Assembly (NCBI RefSeq): GCF_040869045.1
Contig: NC_090323.1
Location: forward strand, 156,508,426 to 156,572,425
Direction of reading: 5' to 3'
Length of the DNA: 64,000 bases
Source of the DNA: Eurosta solidaginis
Lineage: Eukaryota; Arthropoda; Insecta; Diptera; Tephritidae
The notes under the pieces were generated by a model that was not told the DNA's origin, did no database searches, and saw only the letters and a program-made list of their open reading frames with translations. This document shows positions 32,511 through 44,555 of the stretch, in pieces. Each line of letters begins with the position of its first letter. Position 1 is the stretch's first letter. A program made the translations under genes and the position numbers.

Positions 32511-35033
32511 TTAGACAAACAGGTAGAACAGTGGCTGGATGAAGGCATAATACGCCCAAGCTCGTCGAGCTATGCCTCACCTGTGGTACTCGTGTCAAAG
32601 AAGAACGGCACAAAACGACTTTGTTGCGACTATCGTAAGTTGCATTCGAAAATTATACGCGATAACTTCCCTATGACCTTAATCGATGACGCACTAGAGA
32701 GGCTCAGAGAAGCGAATGTATACACGACTTTAGATTTGGCAAATGGGGTTTTCCATGTACCAGTGGATGAAAATTCCCCCAAATATACAGTATTCGTAAC
32801 TCATAGTAGCCAGTATGAGTTTCAGTATGTACCTTTTGGTATCTGTAATTCACCAGCAGTATTTTGTCGCTACATTCATGCAATTTTGAATGATTATATG
32901 AGGGATGGGACAGTAGTTGCCTATATGGATGATTTGGTGATCACGGCTAAGGCTGAGGAAGAAGCTGTAGAGAAATTGAGGAAGGTATTGAAGCTAGCGA
33001 GCGACAAGGGCTTGAGGGTTAATTGGGGAAAATGCCAGTTCCTGGCAAAAAGGATACAATTCCTTGGGTATATAATCGAGAACGGTACGATTAGACCTAG
33101 CACCGACAAGACCAAAGCTATAGATAATTTTCCTTTACCCCAGACGAAAAAATTACTACAAAGATTTTTAGGCTTAATGTCTTACTTTCGCCGATTCATC
33201 AAAAACTATGCCTTGATTGCGAAACCGCTGTCAGACATGCTGAAGAAAACCGAAGAGTTTAAAATCTGCGACAAAGCCTCAGAATCTTTTAAACAGTTGA
33301 AAACAGCCCTGATCCAAGCACCAGTTCTCACGATGTTTAATCCCAAGGCAATTACCGAAATCCACACCGATGCTTCTATGTATGGATACGGAGCCATTCT
33401 TCTCCAAAAGAACTCCGAAGACCAGCAACTACATCCGGTACAGTTCATGAGCCGCAAGACGTCAGCCGCTGAACAAAAGTATCATTCCTACGAATTGGAG
33501 GTACTCGCCATAGTCCAAGCGCTTAACAAATGGCGCGTATATGTTTTGGGGTCAAGATTTAAGCTAATCACTGACTGCAACGCATTCACAATGAAGTTAC
33601 AGAAAAAGGACGTTCCGATGAGGGTGGCACGATGGGCTATGTACCTCCAAGAGTACGATTACGTGATCGAACACCGACTAGGATCACAAATGAGGCATGT
33701 GCACGCGCTCAGTAAAGTGCAATGTATGGTTATAGAAGAATCGTTGCGACATCGACTTAGAGAGGCACAAATGAAGGACCCTTGGACGAAGGCAGTACGC
33801 AAGATTTTGGAGGCAAACAACTACGAAGATTTTTATATATACAATGATGTTCTTTACAAAGATTCGGCTCGACAGCTAATTGTGGTACCTACGCAGATGG
33901 AGAGAGAACTAATTGAGATGGCGCATCGTCAAGGACACTTCTCTGTTAAGAAGACCAAAGACTGCATTGAAAAGGACTTTTATATATCTAGCATAGAGGC
34001 AAAGGTCGCAGAAATTGTTAACAGCTGTATAGCTTGTATAGTAGTTAATGCCAAATCGGGCAAAAAGGATGGGATTTTAGTACCCATAGAGAAGGCAGAT
34101 AAACCTTTGTTGACTTTCCATATAGACCACGTTGGCCCACTCGCGGCTACTCGGAAACAATATAACTACATCTTCGTTGTTGTTGATGCATTTTCGAAGT
34201 TTGTGTGGCTCTACCCCATAGAGGACACGGGTGCTGATGCAGTGATTGACCGATTAACGAAGCAGGAAGCTACGTTTGGAAATCCCAGAAGAGTCGTTAC
34301 CGATAGGGGTTCCGTCTTTACATCGCATGCCTTCGAGGATTATTGCAAGAAAAACCAAATACAACACGTGCTCATCACAACCGGAGTACCGAGAGGAAAC
34401 GGACAGGTCGAAAGGATACACAAAATCGTCATACCCATGTTAGCAAATCTGTCGCAGGATAATCCCCAACATTGGTACAAACATATTGGGAAAGTTCAGC
34501 AGTTCCTAAACAACTCTGCCCCGAGAAGTACGAAAGTAGCTCCGTTCAAACTATTGACAGGATGTGACATTAGGTTGTCGGAATCACCACCGTTAGACGA
34601 AATCATGGAGAATGAAGCAATTGAGTCGGTCGAAGCCGATCGCAATGAAGCTCGAAGATTGGCCAAGCAGGGTATTTCAGCAATTCAAGAAGAAAACCGT
34701 CGGAATTACAATCGGAAACGCAAGGAGAATGTAAATTACGAAATCAATGACGTAGTGGCTGTAAAGCGCACTCAATTTGGTACGAATTTAAAATTGAAAC
34801 AGAAATACTTTGGACCGTACAAAATCGTTGAAAAGCTGCCACACGGCCGTTACAGAGTGGAAAAGCTAGACGAAGTGGAGGGACCTAATTCTACCTCCAC
34901 AGTGGCAGAACATCTCAAGCCTTGGCGTCCAGGATTCTGGTCGAACCCTAAGTCAGGAGGGCCGAATGTGGGAGTGACAGACGGACGTAGAACAAGAAGT
35001 GGACGCAGCTTGAACACAGTGACAGCAACGTAA
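32511..35033 (+). CDS. pol: reverse transcriptase, RNase H, integrase (open)
   Basis: One open frame, continuing from the shift at about 32510 through the non-ATG codon at 32583 (residue 1 below). RT has DLANGVF (Asp 51) and the YMDD box (residues 114-117). RNase H has Asp 263, Glu 304 and Asp 331, but the fourth position, normally Asp in a DALS motif, is His 374 (CAC at 33702-33704). Integrase has an HHCC finger (His 448, His 452, Cys 482, Cys 485), a catalytic triad Asp 515, Asp 574, Glu 610 with exact D,D(35)E spacing, and a GPY motif (744-746). The frame ends inside the 3' LTR at 35033. It acts in reverse transcription and integration. It is likely made as part of a polyprotein, so no independent start is proposed. 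Confidence 0.9.
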   Translation, partial: LDKQVEQWLDEGIIRPSSSSYASPVVLVSKKNGTKRLCCDYRKLHSKIIRDNFPMTLIDDALERLREANVYTTLDLANGVFHVPVDENSPKYTVFVTHSSQYEFQYVPFGICNSPAVFCRYIHAILNDYMRDGTVVAYMDDLVITAKAEEEAVEKLRKVLKLASDKGLRVNWGKCQFLAKRIQFLGYIIENGTIRPSTDKTKAIDNFPLPQTKKLLQRFLGLMSYFRRFIKNYALIAKPLSDMLKKTEEFKICDKASESFKQLKTALIQAPVLTMFNPKAITEIHTDASMYGYGAILLQKNSEDQQLHPVQFMSRKTSAAEQKYHSYELEVLAIVQALNKWRVYVLGSRFKLITDCNAFTMKLQKKDVPMRVARWAMYLQEYDYVIEHRLGSQMRHVHALSKVQCMVIEESLRHRLREAQMKDPWTKAVRKILEANNYEDFYIYNDVLYKDSARQLIVVPTQMERELIEMAHRQGHFSVKKTKDCIEKDFYISSIEAKVAEIVNSCIACIVVNAKSGKKDGILVPIEKADKPLLTFHIDHVGPLAATRKQYNYIFVVVDAFSKFVWLYPIEDTGADAVIDRLTKQEATFGNPRRVVTDRGSVFTSHAFEDYCKKNQIQHVLITTGVPRGNGQVERIHKIVIPMLANLSQDNPQHWYKHIGKVQQFLNNSAPRSTKVAPFKLLTGCDIRLSESPPLDEIMENEAIESVEADRNEARRLAKQGISAIQEENRRNYNRKRKENVNYEINDVVAVKRTQFGTNLKLKQKYFGPYKIVEKLPHGRYRVEKLDEVEGPNSTSTVAEHLKPWRPGFWSNPKSGGPNVGVTDGRRTRSGRSLNTVTAT
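34952..34966 (+). promoter_or_regulatory. Weak polypurine tract
   Basis: AGGAGGG at 34955-34961, separated from the 3' LTR by CCGAA; shorter than usual. Confidence 0.4.
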
Positions 35034-35289
35034 AGGAATACAACCCTGTAACGAAAAGAGAGGGACAAGATAATTGGAGAGATGGGAGGACGAAAGAGCG
35101 ACTGACGATGGCCACGTTATGAGAAGACAGCAAACGAACGAACGAACAGTTGACACTTTGGCACCAACCAGAACGCAGCTCATAAAGTTATACTTATACG
35201 TGTTATATGTTATATGTAATATATACCTAAATTTTTAATAAAGATATATGAATTACATTAAACCAAACCGCGTATTAAACAAATCCACA
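34967..35289 (+). repeat. 3' LTR
   Basis: 323 bp, TGTGGGAGTG to AAATCCACA, with AATAAA at 35237-35242. The pol frame ends 67 bases inside it. Confidence 0.95.
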
Positions 35290-35770
35290 TATATATATTA
35301 ATAGGAGTAACGTTCCTGCCAAATTTCATCATGATATCTTCAACGACTGCCAAATTACAGCTTGCAAAACTTATAAATTACATTCTTTTAAAAGTGGGCG
35401 GTGCCACGCCGATTGTCCAAAATTTTACTAATTTTCTATTTGGCGTCATATGTTCAATTCACCTACCAAGTTTCATCGCTTTATCCGTCTTTGGTAATGA
35501 ATTATCGCACTTTTTCGATTTTTCGAAATTTTCGATATCGAAAAAGCGGGCGTGTTTATAGTCCGATTTCGTTCATTTTAAATAGCGATCTGAGATGAGT
35601 GCCCAGGAACCCAAATGGACGGACATGGCTCAATCGAATTTTTTTTCGATACTGATGATTTTGATATATGGAAGTCTATATCTATCTCGATTCCTTTATA
35701 CCTGTACAACCAACCGTTATCCAATCAAAGTTAATATACTCTGTGAGCTCTGCTCAACTGAGTATAAAAA

Positions 35771-36873
35771 TTATGTAAAATCAAATGAAATTGACATAGA
35801 ATTATGGTGAAATTACTTACAATTGAATTGAAAAATAGGTTTTTCCACACCACCCGGAAGGTTCCCGTTGGCGCGCTACCGAAGTTAGTTTTGGGAGCTC
35901 GGTTCTCCAGTAGGCCTACATCACCCATATACATATATCGCCCATTTACTACAATAGTGTCATAATTCAAAAAACACGAACTTTTAGTTAAAAACAAAAA
36001 AAATTGCTAATGGAATTTAGCCTATTTCACGCCACCCGTTTCATTTTGTATAAATACATATCTAATATGTAAGTGTGACCCAAAACAAAAATTACGACTA
36101 GAATAGAGGATACCTTCATAAAAAATAAAATAAAAATATAAAAAAAAATATGTAATGAGAAAGAAGGCAGAGTTTACTAAAAAAATGTTTAATTAAATTT
36201 AAATAAATGCAGTACTTAAATTACGAAAAAATTAAGTGAAGTGAACAAACAGTTCCATATAAAAACGTAATAAGTGCACTTAGACTTTTTTCCGGGTCTT
36301 AATGTGATCATTGTGGAAATATGAAAATTCTAATGTTCGGATATTTAATGTTGGGATTGCCATTGAGATCTATGTACGTAATTAATTTGTATTAAATTTG
36401 TAAACACTCAATTTGATGAATATATATAACCATATTTACCATAAAATATTGTCTGTGAACAATATAATACTAAGATACAACAAAGCAGAATAAATTAGAA
36501 AGAAAAGAAAAACAAACAAAATTTAAACATTGAAATTATTCACGCAAACATATTTACTAAAATGAAATTGATTTCATAACTTTAAGTGACATAAACAAAT
36601 TAGGGTTATGGGATCTAAGCTTCCGATTAATGGATATATAATCCAACAAAGTTAGCCTAATAATAAATATAGTGAGTAATATACTGACTGTGCACGCTAT
36701 GATGCCGGTTGCCCTTTTCACCTAAAATCAAAGACGTTTTTGGGACGGTTTTTTGTTTCGTTTAATATACAACGTGAAATTTTCCGATTCAGTCAAGTTG
36801 CATTTAAATAATAATAAACCAATTTGAAATAAGAGAATATATAATAAAATAAAATAAAATAAGAACTGAAATA
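35771..36873. other. No gene recognised
   Basis: AT-rich spacer with short frames; AAAAT-rich low-complexity sequence at 36838-36900. Confidence 0.45.
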
Positions 36874-36887
36874 AATTAGCATAAAAT

Positions 36888-37250
36888 AAAATAAAAATAA
36901 ATGTAAGGCGCGATAACCTCCGAAGAGATCTAAGGCCGAGCTTCTCTTCCAATTTGCGTCGTGCTCCTCTTGATTTTTCCCTACAAATTGGCCGGACGGG
37001 ACCTACATGTTTTATGCCGACTCCGAACGGCATCTGCAAGGCAGATGAGTTTTCAGTGAGAACTTTTCATGGCAGAAATACAATCGGAGCGCTTGCCAGA
37101 CACTGCCGAGGGGCGACCCCGCTTAGAAAAATTTTCTTCTAATTGAAAAATCTTATTTCTAAAATTTTGATGTTGCTTTGCCCGGGAGTTGAATCCAGGG
37201 CATACGGTGTGATAGGCGGAGCACGCTACCATCACACCACGGTGGCCGCC
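36888..37250 (-). mobile_element. SINE copy S4 with perfect 14-bp target duplication
   Basis: Full-length minus-strand copy. AATTAGCATAAAAT at 36874-36887 is repeated exactly at 37251-37264. Head with A/B boxes at about 37175-37250. Confidence 0.9.
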
Positions 37251-37264
37251 AATTAGCATAAAAT

Positions 37265-37985
37265 GCAATATAAAAATTTAAATGTTATATTTTTGTAACG
37301 TTTTTTTTTCTGTTCAGTATAAGGCTTACTTTAGCTAAAATGAGGATTAAATCTGCAAATGCAAAAACATTTTCGGGAAAATTTGCCATTAATTGTTATA
37401 AATAAATTAGTTAGTTTCAACAAAAATTAACTCATTATTTGTGATTTCATGTTTTTTTTAAAACAACTAACATAAAAAACAAAGAATCTGTTAAATAAAG
37501 ACTTATGTATTTACGTGTAAGTGAAATTTGCCACAAAAAATGGGCCGGCCAAAAATTCATTCTATTTAAGATTTTTTGGTACGCTACAAATTATTTTGGA
37601 ACAATTTTTTAGGATTTTGGTAGAGGCTATTTTAGGTAGGTGGCAACAATGGGAAACCATCTTTTAATCTTTCACCGTGTAGCGCGTACGTTTATGTAGG
37701 TTGGTGTCTTAGAGCACTAACATAATTTGTCCAAAGATGGCGCGCTTTTGTGCAAGAAAGTAAATATCCCTATTTGAAGAGATTGTTGGATTTTAATTTT
37801 TCTATTAACTATAAACAAATAGAGTAATATTTGTTAACAAAAATAGGCCTATGCACTGCGGCTGATCTATACGAATCGATTCATATCAATTTTATATCAT
37901 TTTACGTATGTTAACTATGCGAAACCGCCTGTCAATTGTTTGTATGGAAATTTTGTTAGCGTATTAATATATAGATAAAAAAAAA
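37265..37985. other. No feature recognised
   Basis: AT-rich spacer. Confidence 0.45.
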
Positions 37986-37987
37986 AA

Positions 37988-38695
37988 AACAAATAAGGAC
38001 GGGAATCTCTTCGGCTGTGGCGAAGAATTCATACCTTCCATGAATGGGGCTGAAAAATAATTTATCCCATTCGTAATATCCAAATAATCGGCTGTAGAGG
38101 ATATGAAATATGTAGTGAACAGTTGTACATACCTTAGCGATTTTTAAGATAAGTATAAAAGAAAAATTAAGTAGGTACTTTTTGTGAGGATGCAAACTTC
38201 CACGTTTTTTGTGGTATGCATGTAAAAGCTATGATCATGAATCACTTATTTCAACAATATATGACGTAAGCGTAAGCTTTTGATGAAATTTGATGATTCC
38301 AGCCGAAAAAGGGGGCAGAAATGAGAGTTTATATGAGGTATATACTATATATACCACCGATCTCTATGATTTTTTCAGACAACAATATATGCTACATACG
38401 AAAGCATTTGGTGAAATTTGAAGCTTCTAGTTGTGAAAATGGGGCAGAAATTACAAAAAGTTTCTTATCTGAACAATCGGTTGTATGAGATATATACTAT
38501 GTATACCACCGATCTCTATGATTTTTTCAGACAACAATATATGCTACATACGAAAGCATTTGGTGAAATTTGAAGCTTCTAGTTGTGAAAATGGGGCAGA
38601 AATTACAAAAAGTTTCTTATCTGAACAATCGGTTGTGGGGATATATGATATATATTGTTACATGTACGACCGATCCCAACCATTATAGAGTAAAA
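37988..38695 (-). mobile_element. Family B element, copy B3 (5'-truncated)
   Basis: Reverse complement of the 51820-53234 type. Its 3' end, at 37988, reads CCTTATTTGTT on the minus strand, preceded by a CTTCG/CGAAG hairpin and the inner repeat motif AGGTATGAA. Two copies of a 152-bp unit at 38357-38660 share an apparently identical stretch of more than 100 bp. The 5' end is absent. No coding sequence. Confidence 0.7.
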
Positions 38696-40545
38696 ACTAA
38701 ATTCTTTGTACGGGATACGCGTGTTTGTATGGAAAACGTACGAATTCAGTTTTTAAACTTTGAAGTTCCCATCAGAAAAATTTATTTTTTTATATTTGAC
38801 ATTAAATACTCTTTTTACAAGCTTAGTTTATTCCCGAAAATGTACATTTAAAGTTTTTCTGTTTTTTAATATTCAGGAATATAAAAAGTGGTTGCTATAG
38901 AAACTGAGGTTGGTGCTAATCGAAAATTTATAAGTAACACAATTAGAAAATCGCAAAAGATCTAAAATTTTTCATGAAATGCTCGTTTAACTTAGAATCT
39001 ATGTAAAACACATCGTTTTCCAAAAGGCTCTTTTATAAAGTGGTTTCATCATTAATTCAAGCACATTGCATCATGCAAAATTGTTGACAAATGCTTAATA
39101 AATAAGTTAATATTTTCACATAATTTTATTTTAAATTTTTACAAATAATACGTGATAATCGACTGCACCGAATTGTATTAAAAATTTTCAAGTGCTTTAG
39201 TAGTTGATGACAAAAGTAAAATTAAATTAATGAAATTGTAACATTGTTTTCTTTAATAAATGCCTTTATCCTATTTAAAAGCACACATATATACACGTAA
39301 AATGTCACTAATTACATTCAAAATTTTCATTAATTTTTCTTAATAAAAAAAAAACATTGTAATGAAGCAATTAAAGTTAAAATATAAATGTGGGAACTAT
39401 TTCAGAATACTATAAACATATATATCCACGCGCAGAAAAAATGTGTTGCAGCGTTAACACTTTTTGGAGTGATATCAAAATTAACTTTGGATAATTAAGT
39501 AATGACAAATGTGAACACCATTCAGCAGTGGTTTCGTGGAAGCGTGATCCGCCTTTCAAACCGTACGTGCTGCATCAAGTTCCGGCCGAACCAGCAACAA
39601 AAGTTTTGTTTTTATTATAATTATAATTTAAATTCTAAATTTAGAACAGTTTTTCATCACTTCTAGGTGATAAGATTCTCACTACTTTGGTTTTTATGTA
39701 GAACAACACCACAAAGTGCCGTTGCGACACCAACATTTTTTTTTTGTGTGCATATATGTTTATGTTCTAATGCTATATATATATGTATATCTGTAGCTGA
39801 GTGCTAAACAGTCGAAATTCCCATTTTGCCCTAAACGGGGTTAGTGTAATTTTTAAACTGTATCCTGTCTCCTTGACCTTCTGGTAATAAGATTGCAGCT
39901 CAAATATTCTTGGTGGAATATACTTCAAAAATTTAAAATTTGTATCTCCATTCAACATTGAGGTAAGAAATTTATTTGTTTTGCTCATTTCTCGAAATGT
40001 AAAGCTACAGATATATGTTTATATATACTAACGTACAGACACTCCTTTGCAACTTTCAAAATGGTTTGTTTCAGCTAAATAATTTTTTCATCTGTAATGT
40101 TTTATCTTTAGCTTGCGACAGAGAGTTGAGTATGCAAAGCTGAGTATGAGAGGCTTGTAATACGAAAGCTTGGGGTCGGCGGTACACGGTCCAGAGACCG
40201 AACATTTATGTTTCTATGTAAACGAAGGGCTAAGAGATAGGTTCGTTGATTGAAAATGATGGCTGGCGTAAAAATATAAAGCGACAGAAGTTTTACAGCA
40301 AAGATGCTTCAAATACTCAGAGCTTATAGAAAATCATTGATGTTAAAAAAGAGATATGTGACATATCGAAACTTTATTTTTCACAGCTCTGGCTGAAGCG
40401 CTAAGACAAACAGGAATCCATCTGCCTCTCCTCTTGCTAACCATTTTCACCATTTCCTATTTCCTGTCCACTCTGAATTTTCTTGTTTATCTTAATCGGC
40501 CCATTCAACTTCCTCATCTCTTTTATTCTTCCGTAAATCTTCCCG
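38696..40545. other. Mostly unrecognised; possible old SINE head near 39525
   Basis: 39525-39605 aligns loosely with the SINE head: GTGGTTTCGTGGAAGCGTG in the A-box position and AGTTCCGGCCGAACC in the B-box position. It is too diverged for a firm call. The rest is AT-rich. Confidence 0.35.
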
Positions 40546-41058
40546 TTTTTATACTCAGTTGAGCAGAGCTCACAGAGTATATTAACTTTGATTGGATAAC
40601 GGTTGGTTGTACAGGTATAAAGGAATCGAGATAGATATAGACTTCCATATATCAAAATCATCAGGATCGAAAAAAAATTTGATTGAGCCATGTCCGTCCG
40701 TTAACACGATAACTTGAGTAAATTTTGAGGTATCTTGATGAAATTTGGAATGTAGGTTCCTGAGCACTCATCTCAGATCGCTATTTAAAATGAACAATAT
40801 CGGACTATAACCACGCCCACTTTTTCGTTATCGAAAGTGCGATAATTCATTACCAAAAACGGATAAAGCGATGAAACTTGGTAGGTGAGTTGAACTTATG
40901 ACGCAGAATAGAAAATTAGTAAAACTTTGAACAATGGGCGTGGCACCGCCCACTTTTAAAAGAAGGTAATTTAAAACTTTTGCAAGCTGTAATTTGGCAG
41001 TCGTTGAAGATATCATGATGAAATTTGGCAGGAACGTTACTCCTATTACTATATGTAT

Positions 41059-41402
41059 AAAAAAAAATAAATAAATGTAAGGCGCGATAACCTCCGAAGA
41101 GATCTAAGGCCGAGCTTCTCTTCCAATTTTCTTGATTTTCCCTACAAATTGGCCGTACGGGACCTACATGTTTTAAGCCGACACCGAACGGCATCTGCAA
41201 GGCAGATGGGTTTTCACTGAGAGCTTCTCATGGCAGAAATACACCCGGAGCGCTTGCCAAACACTGCCGAGGGGCGACCCCGCTTAGAAAAATTTTCTTC
41301 TAATTTAAAAACCTTATTTGTTAAATTTTGGTGTTGCTTTGCCCGGGGTGCGAACCCAGGGCATACGGTGTGGTAGGCGGAGCACGCTACCATCACACCA
41401 CG
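41059..41402 (-). mobile_element. SINE copy S5 with perfect 14-bp target duplication
   Basis: ATTACTATATGTAT at 41045-41058 is repeated exactly at 41403-41416. The head lacks the first few bases (ends CACCACG) and the body has a short internal loss near 41130. Nested in family A copy A3, so younger than it. Confidence 0.9.
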
Positions 41403-42214
41403 ATTACTATATGTATGCTTAATAAAAACTAGCAAAACCGGAAAACGATCACGGCCACTTTTAAAAAAAAATTTTTTTTAAAGCCAAATTTTAACAAAAA
41501 ATTTAATATCTTTACAGTATATAAGTAAATTATGTCGACATTCAACTCCAGTAATGATATGGTGCAACAAAATGCAAAAATAAAAGAAAATTCCAAAATG
41601 GGCGTGGCTCCGCCCTTTTTCATTTAATTTGTCTAGGATACTTTTAATGCCATAAGTTGAACAAACATTTACCAATCCTTGTGAAATTTGGTAGGGGCTT
41701 AGATTCTGGGACGATAACTTATTTCTGTGAAAAAGGGCGAAATCGGTTGAAGCCGCGCCCAGTTTTTATACACAGTTGACCGTCTGTCCTTATGCTCGGC
41801 CGTTAACACGATAACTTGAGGAAAAATCGATATATCTTTACTAAACTCAGTTCACGTACTTATCTGAACTCACTTTGTATTGGTATACAAAATGGCCGAA
41901 ATCCGACTATAAAAACGTCCACTTTTTCGATATCTAAAATTACGAAAAATGAAAAAAATGCCATAATTCTATACCAAATACGAAAAAAGGGATGAAACTT
42001 GGTAATTGGATTGGTTTATTGACGCAAAATATAACCTTAGAAAAAAACTTTGTAAAATGGGTGTGACACCTACCATATTAAGTAGAATAAAATGAAAAAG
42101 TTCTGCAGGGCGAAATAAAAAACCCTTGAAATCTTGGCAGGAATACTGTTCGTGGTATTATATATATAAATAAATTAGCGGTAGCCAACAGATGATGTTC
42201 TGGATCACCTGGTC

Positions 42215-43400
42215 CACATTTTGGTCGATATCGCGAGAACGCCTTCACATATACAACTACCACCACTCCCTTTTAAAACCCTCATTAATACCTTTAATTT
42301 GATACGCTTATCATACAAACTCATTATAGGGTCACGCCTGGTCCACCTTTGTGGCGATATCTCGAAAAGACGTCCACCTATAGAACTAAGCCCCACGCCG
42401 TTTTAAAATACTCATTAACACCTTTCATTTGATACCCATATCGTACAAACATAATCTAGAGTCACCCCTGGTCCACCTTTATGGTGATATCTCGAAAAGG
42501 CGACCACCTATAGAACTAAGACCCACTCCCTTTTAAAAAGACTCATTAACACCTTTCCTTTGATACCCATATCGTACAAACAAAGTCTGGAGTCACCCCT
42601 GGTCCACCTTTATGGCGATATATAGAAAAGGCGTCCAACTATAGAACTAAGCCCCACGCCATTTTGAAATACTCATTAACACCTTTCGTTTGATACCCAT
42701 ATTGTACAAACGCATTCTGGAGTCACCCCTGGTCCACCTTTATGTCGATATCTCGAAAAGGCGTCCACCTCTAGAACCAAGGCCCACTCCCTTTTAAAAT
42801 GCTCATTAACCTTTTTCATTTGATACCCATATCGTACAAACGCATTCTAGAGTCATACCTGGTCCACATTTATGCCGATATCTCGAAAAGGCGACCACCT
42901 ATAGAACTAAGCCCCACGCCCTTTTGAAATACTCATTAACACCTTTCGTTTGATACCCATATTGTACAAACGTATTCTAGAGTCACGCCTTGTCCACCTT
43001 TATGGCAATATCTCGAAAAGGCGTCCATCTATAGAACTAAGGCCCACTCCCTTTTAAAATGCTCATTAACCCCTTTCATTTGATACCCATATCGTACAAA
43101 CAAATTCTAGGGCCACCCCTGGCCACCTTTATGGCGATATCTCGAAACGGCATCCACCTATGGAACTAAGGATGACTCCCTTTTAAAATACTCATTAACC
43201 CCTTTCATTTGATACCCATATCGTACAAACAAATTCTATAGTCAACCCTTATCCACCTTTATGGCAATATCCCTAAATGGCGTCCACCTATAAAACTATG
43301 GCCCACTCCCTCATAAAATACTCTTGAATACCTTTCATTTGATACACATGTCATACAAACACATTCCAGGGTTACCCTCGGTTCATTTTCGTGCATGGTT
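42215..43400 (-). repeat. 130-bp tandem array of copy A3
   Basis: About nine monomers, phased by GATACCCATATCGTACAAAC at roughly 130-bp steps; more diverged from each other than those at 26190-29400. Confidence 0.85.
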
Positions 43401-43463
43401 ATTTTCCCTTATGTTGTCACCATAGCTCTCAACTGAGTATGTAATGTTCGGTTTCACCTGAAC

Positions 43464-44256
43464 TAATATAATTATATATGTAAGACCACGAACAGTATTC
43501 CTGCCATAATTCCAAAGGTTTTTTATTTCGCCCTGCAGAACTTTTTCATTTTCTTCTGCCTAATATGATACGTGGCACACCCATTTTACAAAGTTTTTTC
43601 AAAAGTTATATTTTGCGTCAAAAAACCAATCCAGTCACCATGTTGCCTCCCTTTTTTCGTATTTTGTATAGAATTATGGCATTTTTCCTAATTTTCGAAA
43701 TCGAAAAAGTGGGCGTGGTCATAGTTGGATTTCGGCTATTTTTTATACCAATACAAAGTGAGTTATGATAAGTACGTGAACTGAGTTTAGTAAAGATATA
43801 TCGATTTTTGCTCAAGTTATCGTGTTAACGGCCGAGCGGAAGGACAGACGGTCGACTGTGTATAAAAACTGGGCGCGGCTTCAACCGATTCCGCCCTTTT
43901 TCACAGAAAAGAGTTACCGTCCTAGAATCTAAGCCCCTACCAAATTTCACCAGGATTGGTAAATATTTGTGCCACGCTTATTGTCCAAAATTTTACTAAT
44001 TTACCATTCTGCGTCATAAGGCCAACCCACCTACCAAGTCTCATCGCTTTATCCGACTGTGGTAATGAATTAACGCACTTTTTCGGTTTTTCGAAAATTT
44101 GATATCGAAAAAGTGGGCGTGGTTATAGTCCGATATTGTTCATTTTAAATAGAGATCTGAGATGAGGGCCCAGGAAATTACATACCAAATTTCATTAAAA
44201 TACCTCAAAATTTACTCAAGTTATCGTGACAGACGCACGGAAGGACGGACGGACAT
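43464..44256 (-). mobile_element. Family A fragment, copy A4, head to head with A3
   Basis: Starts with the ATATATGTAAGACCACGAAC block that normally borders the repeat array and ends at GACGGACGGACATGG. An internal stretch of about 370 bp present in A6 (61385-61745) is missing at 43972. The true terminus is absent. Confidence 0.75.
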
Positions 44257-44263
44257 GGACGGA

Positions 44264-44555
44264 CAACCCCTGGCCAAAGCAACATCGAAAATTTAGAAAA
44301 AAGTGTTATCAATTAGAAAACACTTCTTCTAAGCAGTGTCGATCCTCAGCATTGAATTGGCAAGCACTCCGAATATATTTCTGCCACGAAAAGCTTCTCA
44401 GTGGAAATTCTTCTGCCTTGCATATACCGCTCGGAGCCGGCATAAAACATGTAGGTTCCGTACCGCCAATTTATAGGATAAAAAAAAGGAGCAAAAATTA
44501 GGAAGATAAACTCGGCCTAAAATCTTTTCGAAGGTTATTGTGCATTGCATTTATT
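44264..44555 (+). mobile_element. SINE copy S6, old and 5'-truncated
   Basis: Plus-strand copy starting just after the B-box (GGCCAAAGCAACATCGAAAA) and running to GTGCATTGCATTTATTTACG. Heavily mutated relative to the other five. Confidence 0.65.

Larger units (their letters stand above)
30167..35293 (+). mobile_element. Ty3/gypsy LTR retrotransposon, mdg3-like, nested in A2
   Basis: The element (30171-35289) has two 323-bp LTRs differing at about eight positions, TG...CA ends within TGTGG/CCACA, and a TATA target duplication at 30167-30170 and 35290-35293. The uninterrupted site is visible in copy A6 near 61630 (GGCATATATATAGTAATAGG). Gene order is gag, protease, RT, RNase H, integrase, as in Ty3/gypsy; no env frame follows. 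Similarity of the integrase end and the NRRNYNRKRKE-type tail to mdg3/micropia/blastopia elements is from memory, so the lineage is tentative. Pol is open but gag-protease is broken. Confidence 0.92.
26073..35770 (-). mobile_element. Family A element, copy A2, with LTR retrotransposon inside
   Basis: Runs from AACAAGTAAGG (26073) with the hairpin GTTCGG/CCGAAC and inner inverted repeat ATACTCAGTTGAG, through the long 130-bp array, to CTCAACTGAGTATAAAAA at 35770. Written as minus because the proposed 5' end (TTTTTATACTCAGTTGAG) lies at 35770. The LTR retrotransposon at 30171-35289 splits it; without that insert the copy is about 4.6 kb, longer than A6 because of its 25-unit array. No coding sequence of its own. 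Confidence 0.8.
40546..43463 (+). mobile_element. Family A element, copy A3
   Basis: Starts TTTTTATACTCAGTTGAGC (40546) and ends with the inner repeat CTCAACTGAGTATG and a decayed hairpin GTTCGG...CTGAAC (43446-43463); the last CCTTACTTGTT is missing. Strand given in the proposed 5'-to-3' sense. SINE S5 is inserted at 41059. The 130-bp repeats occupy about 42215-43400 (around nine units, reverse orientation to A2). Confidence 0.8.
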
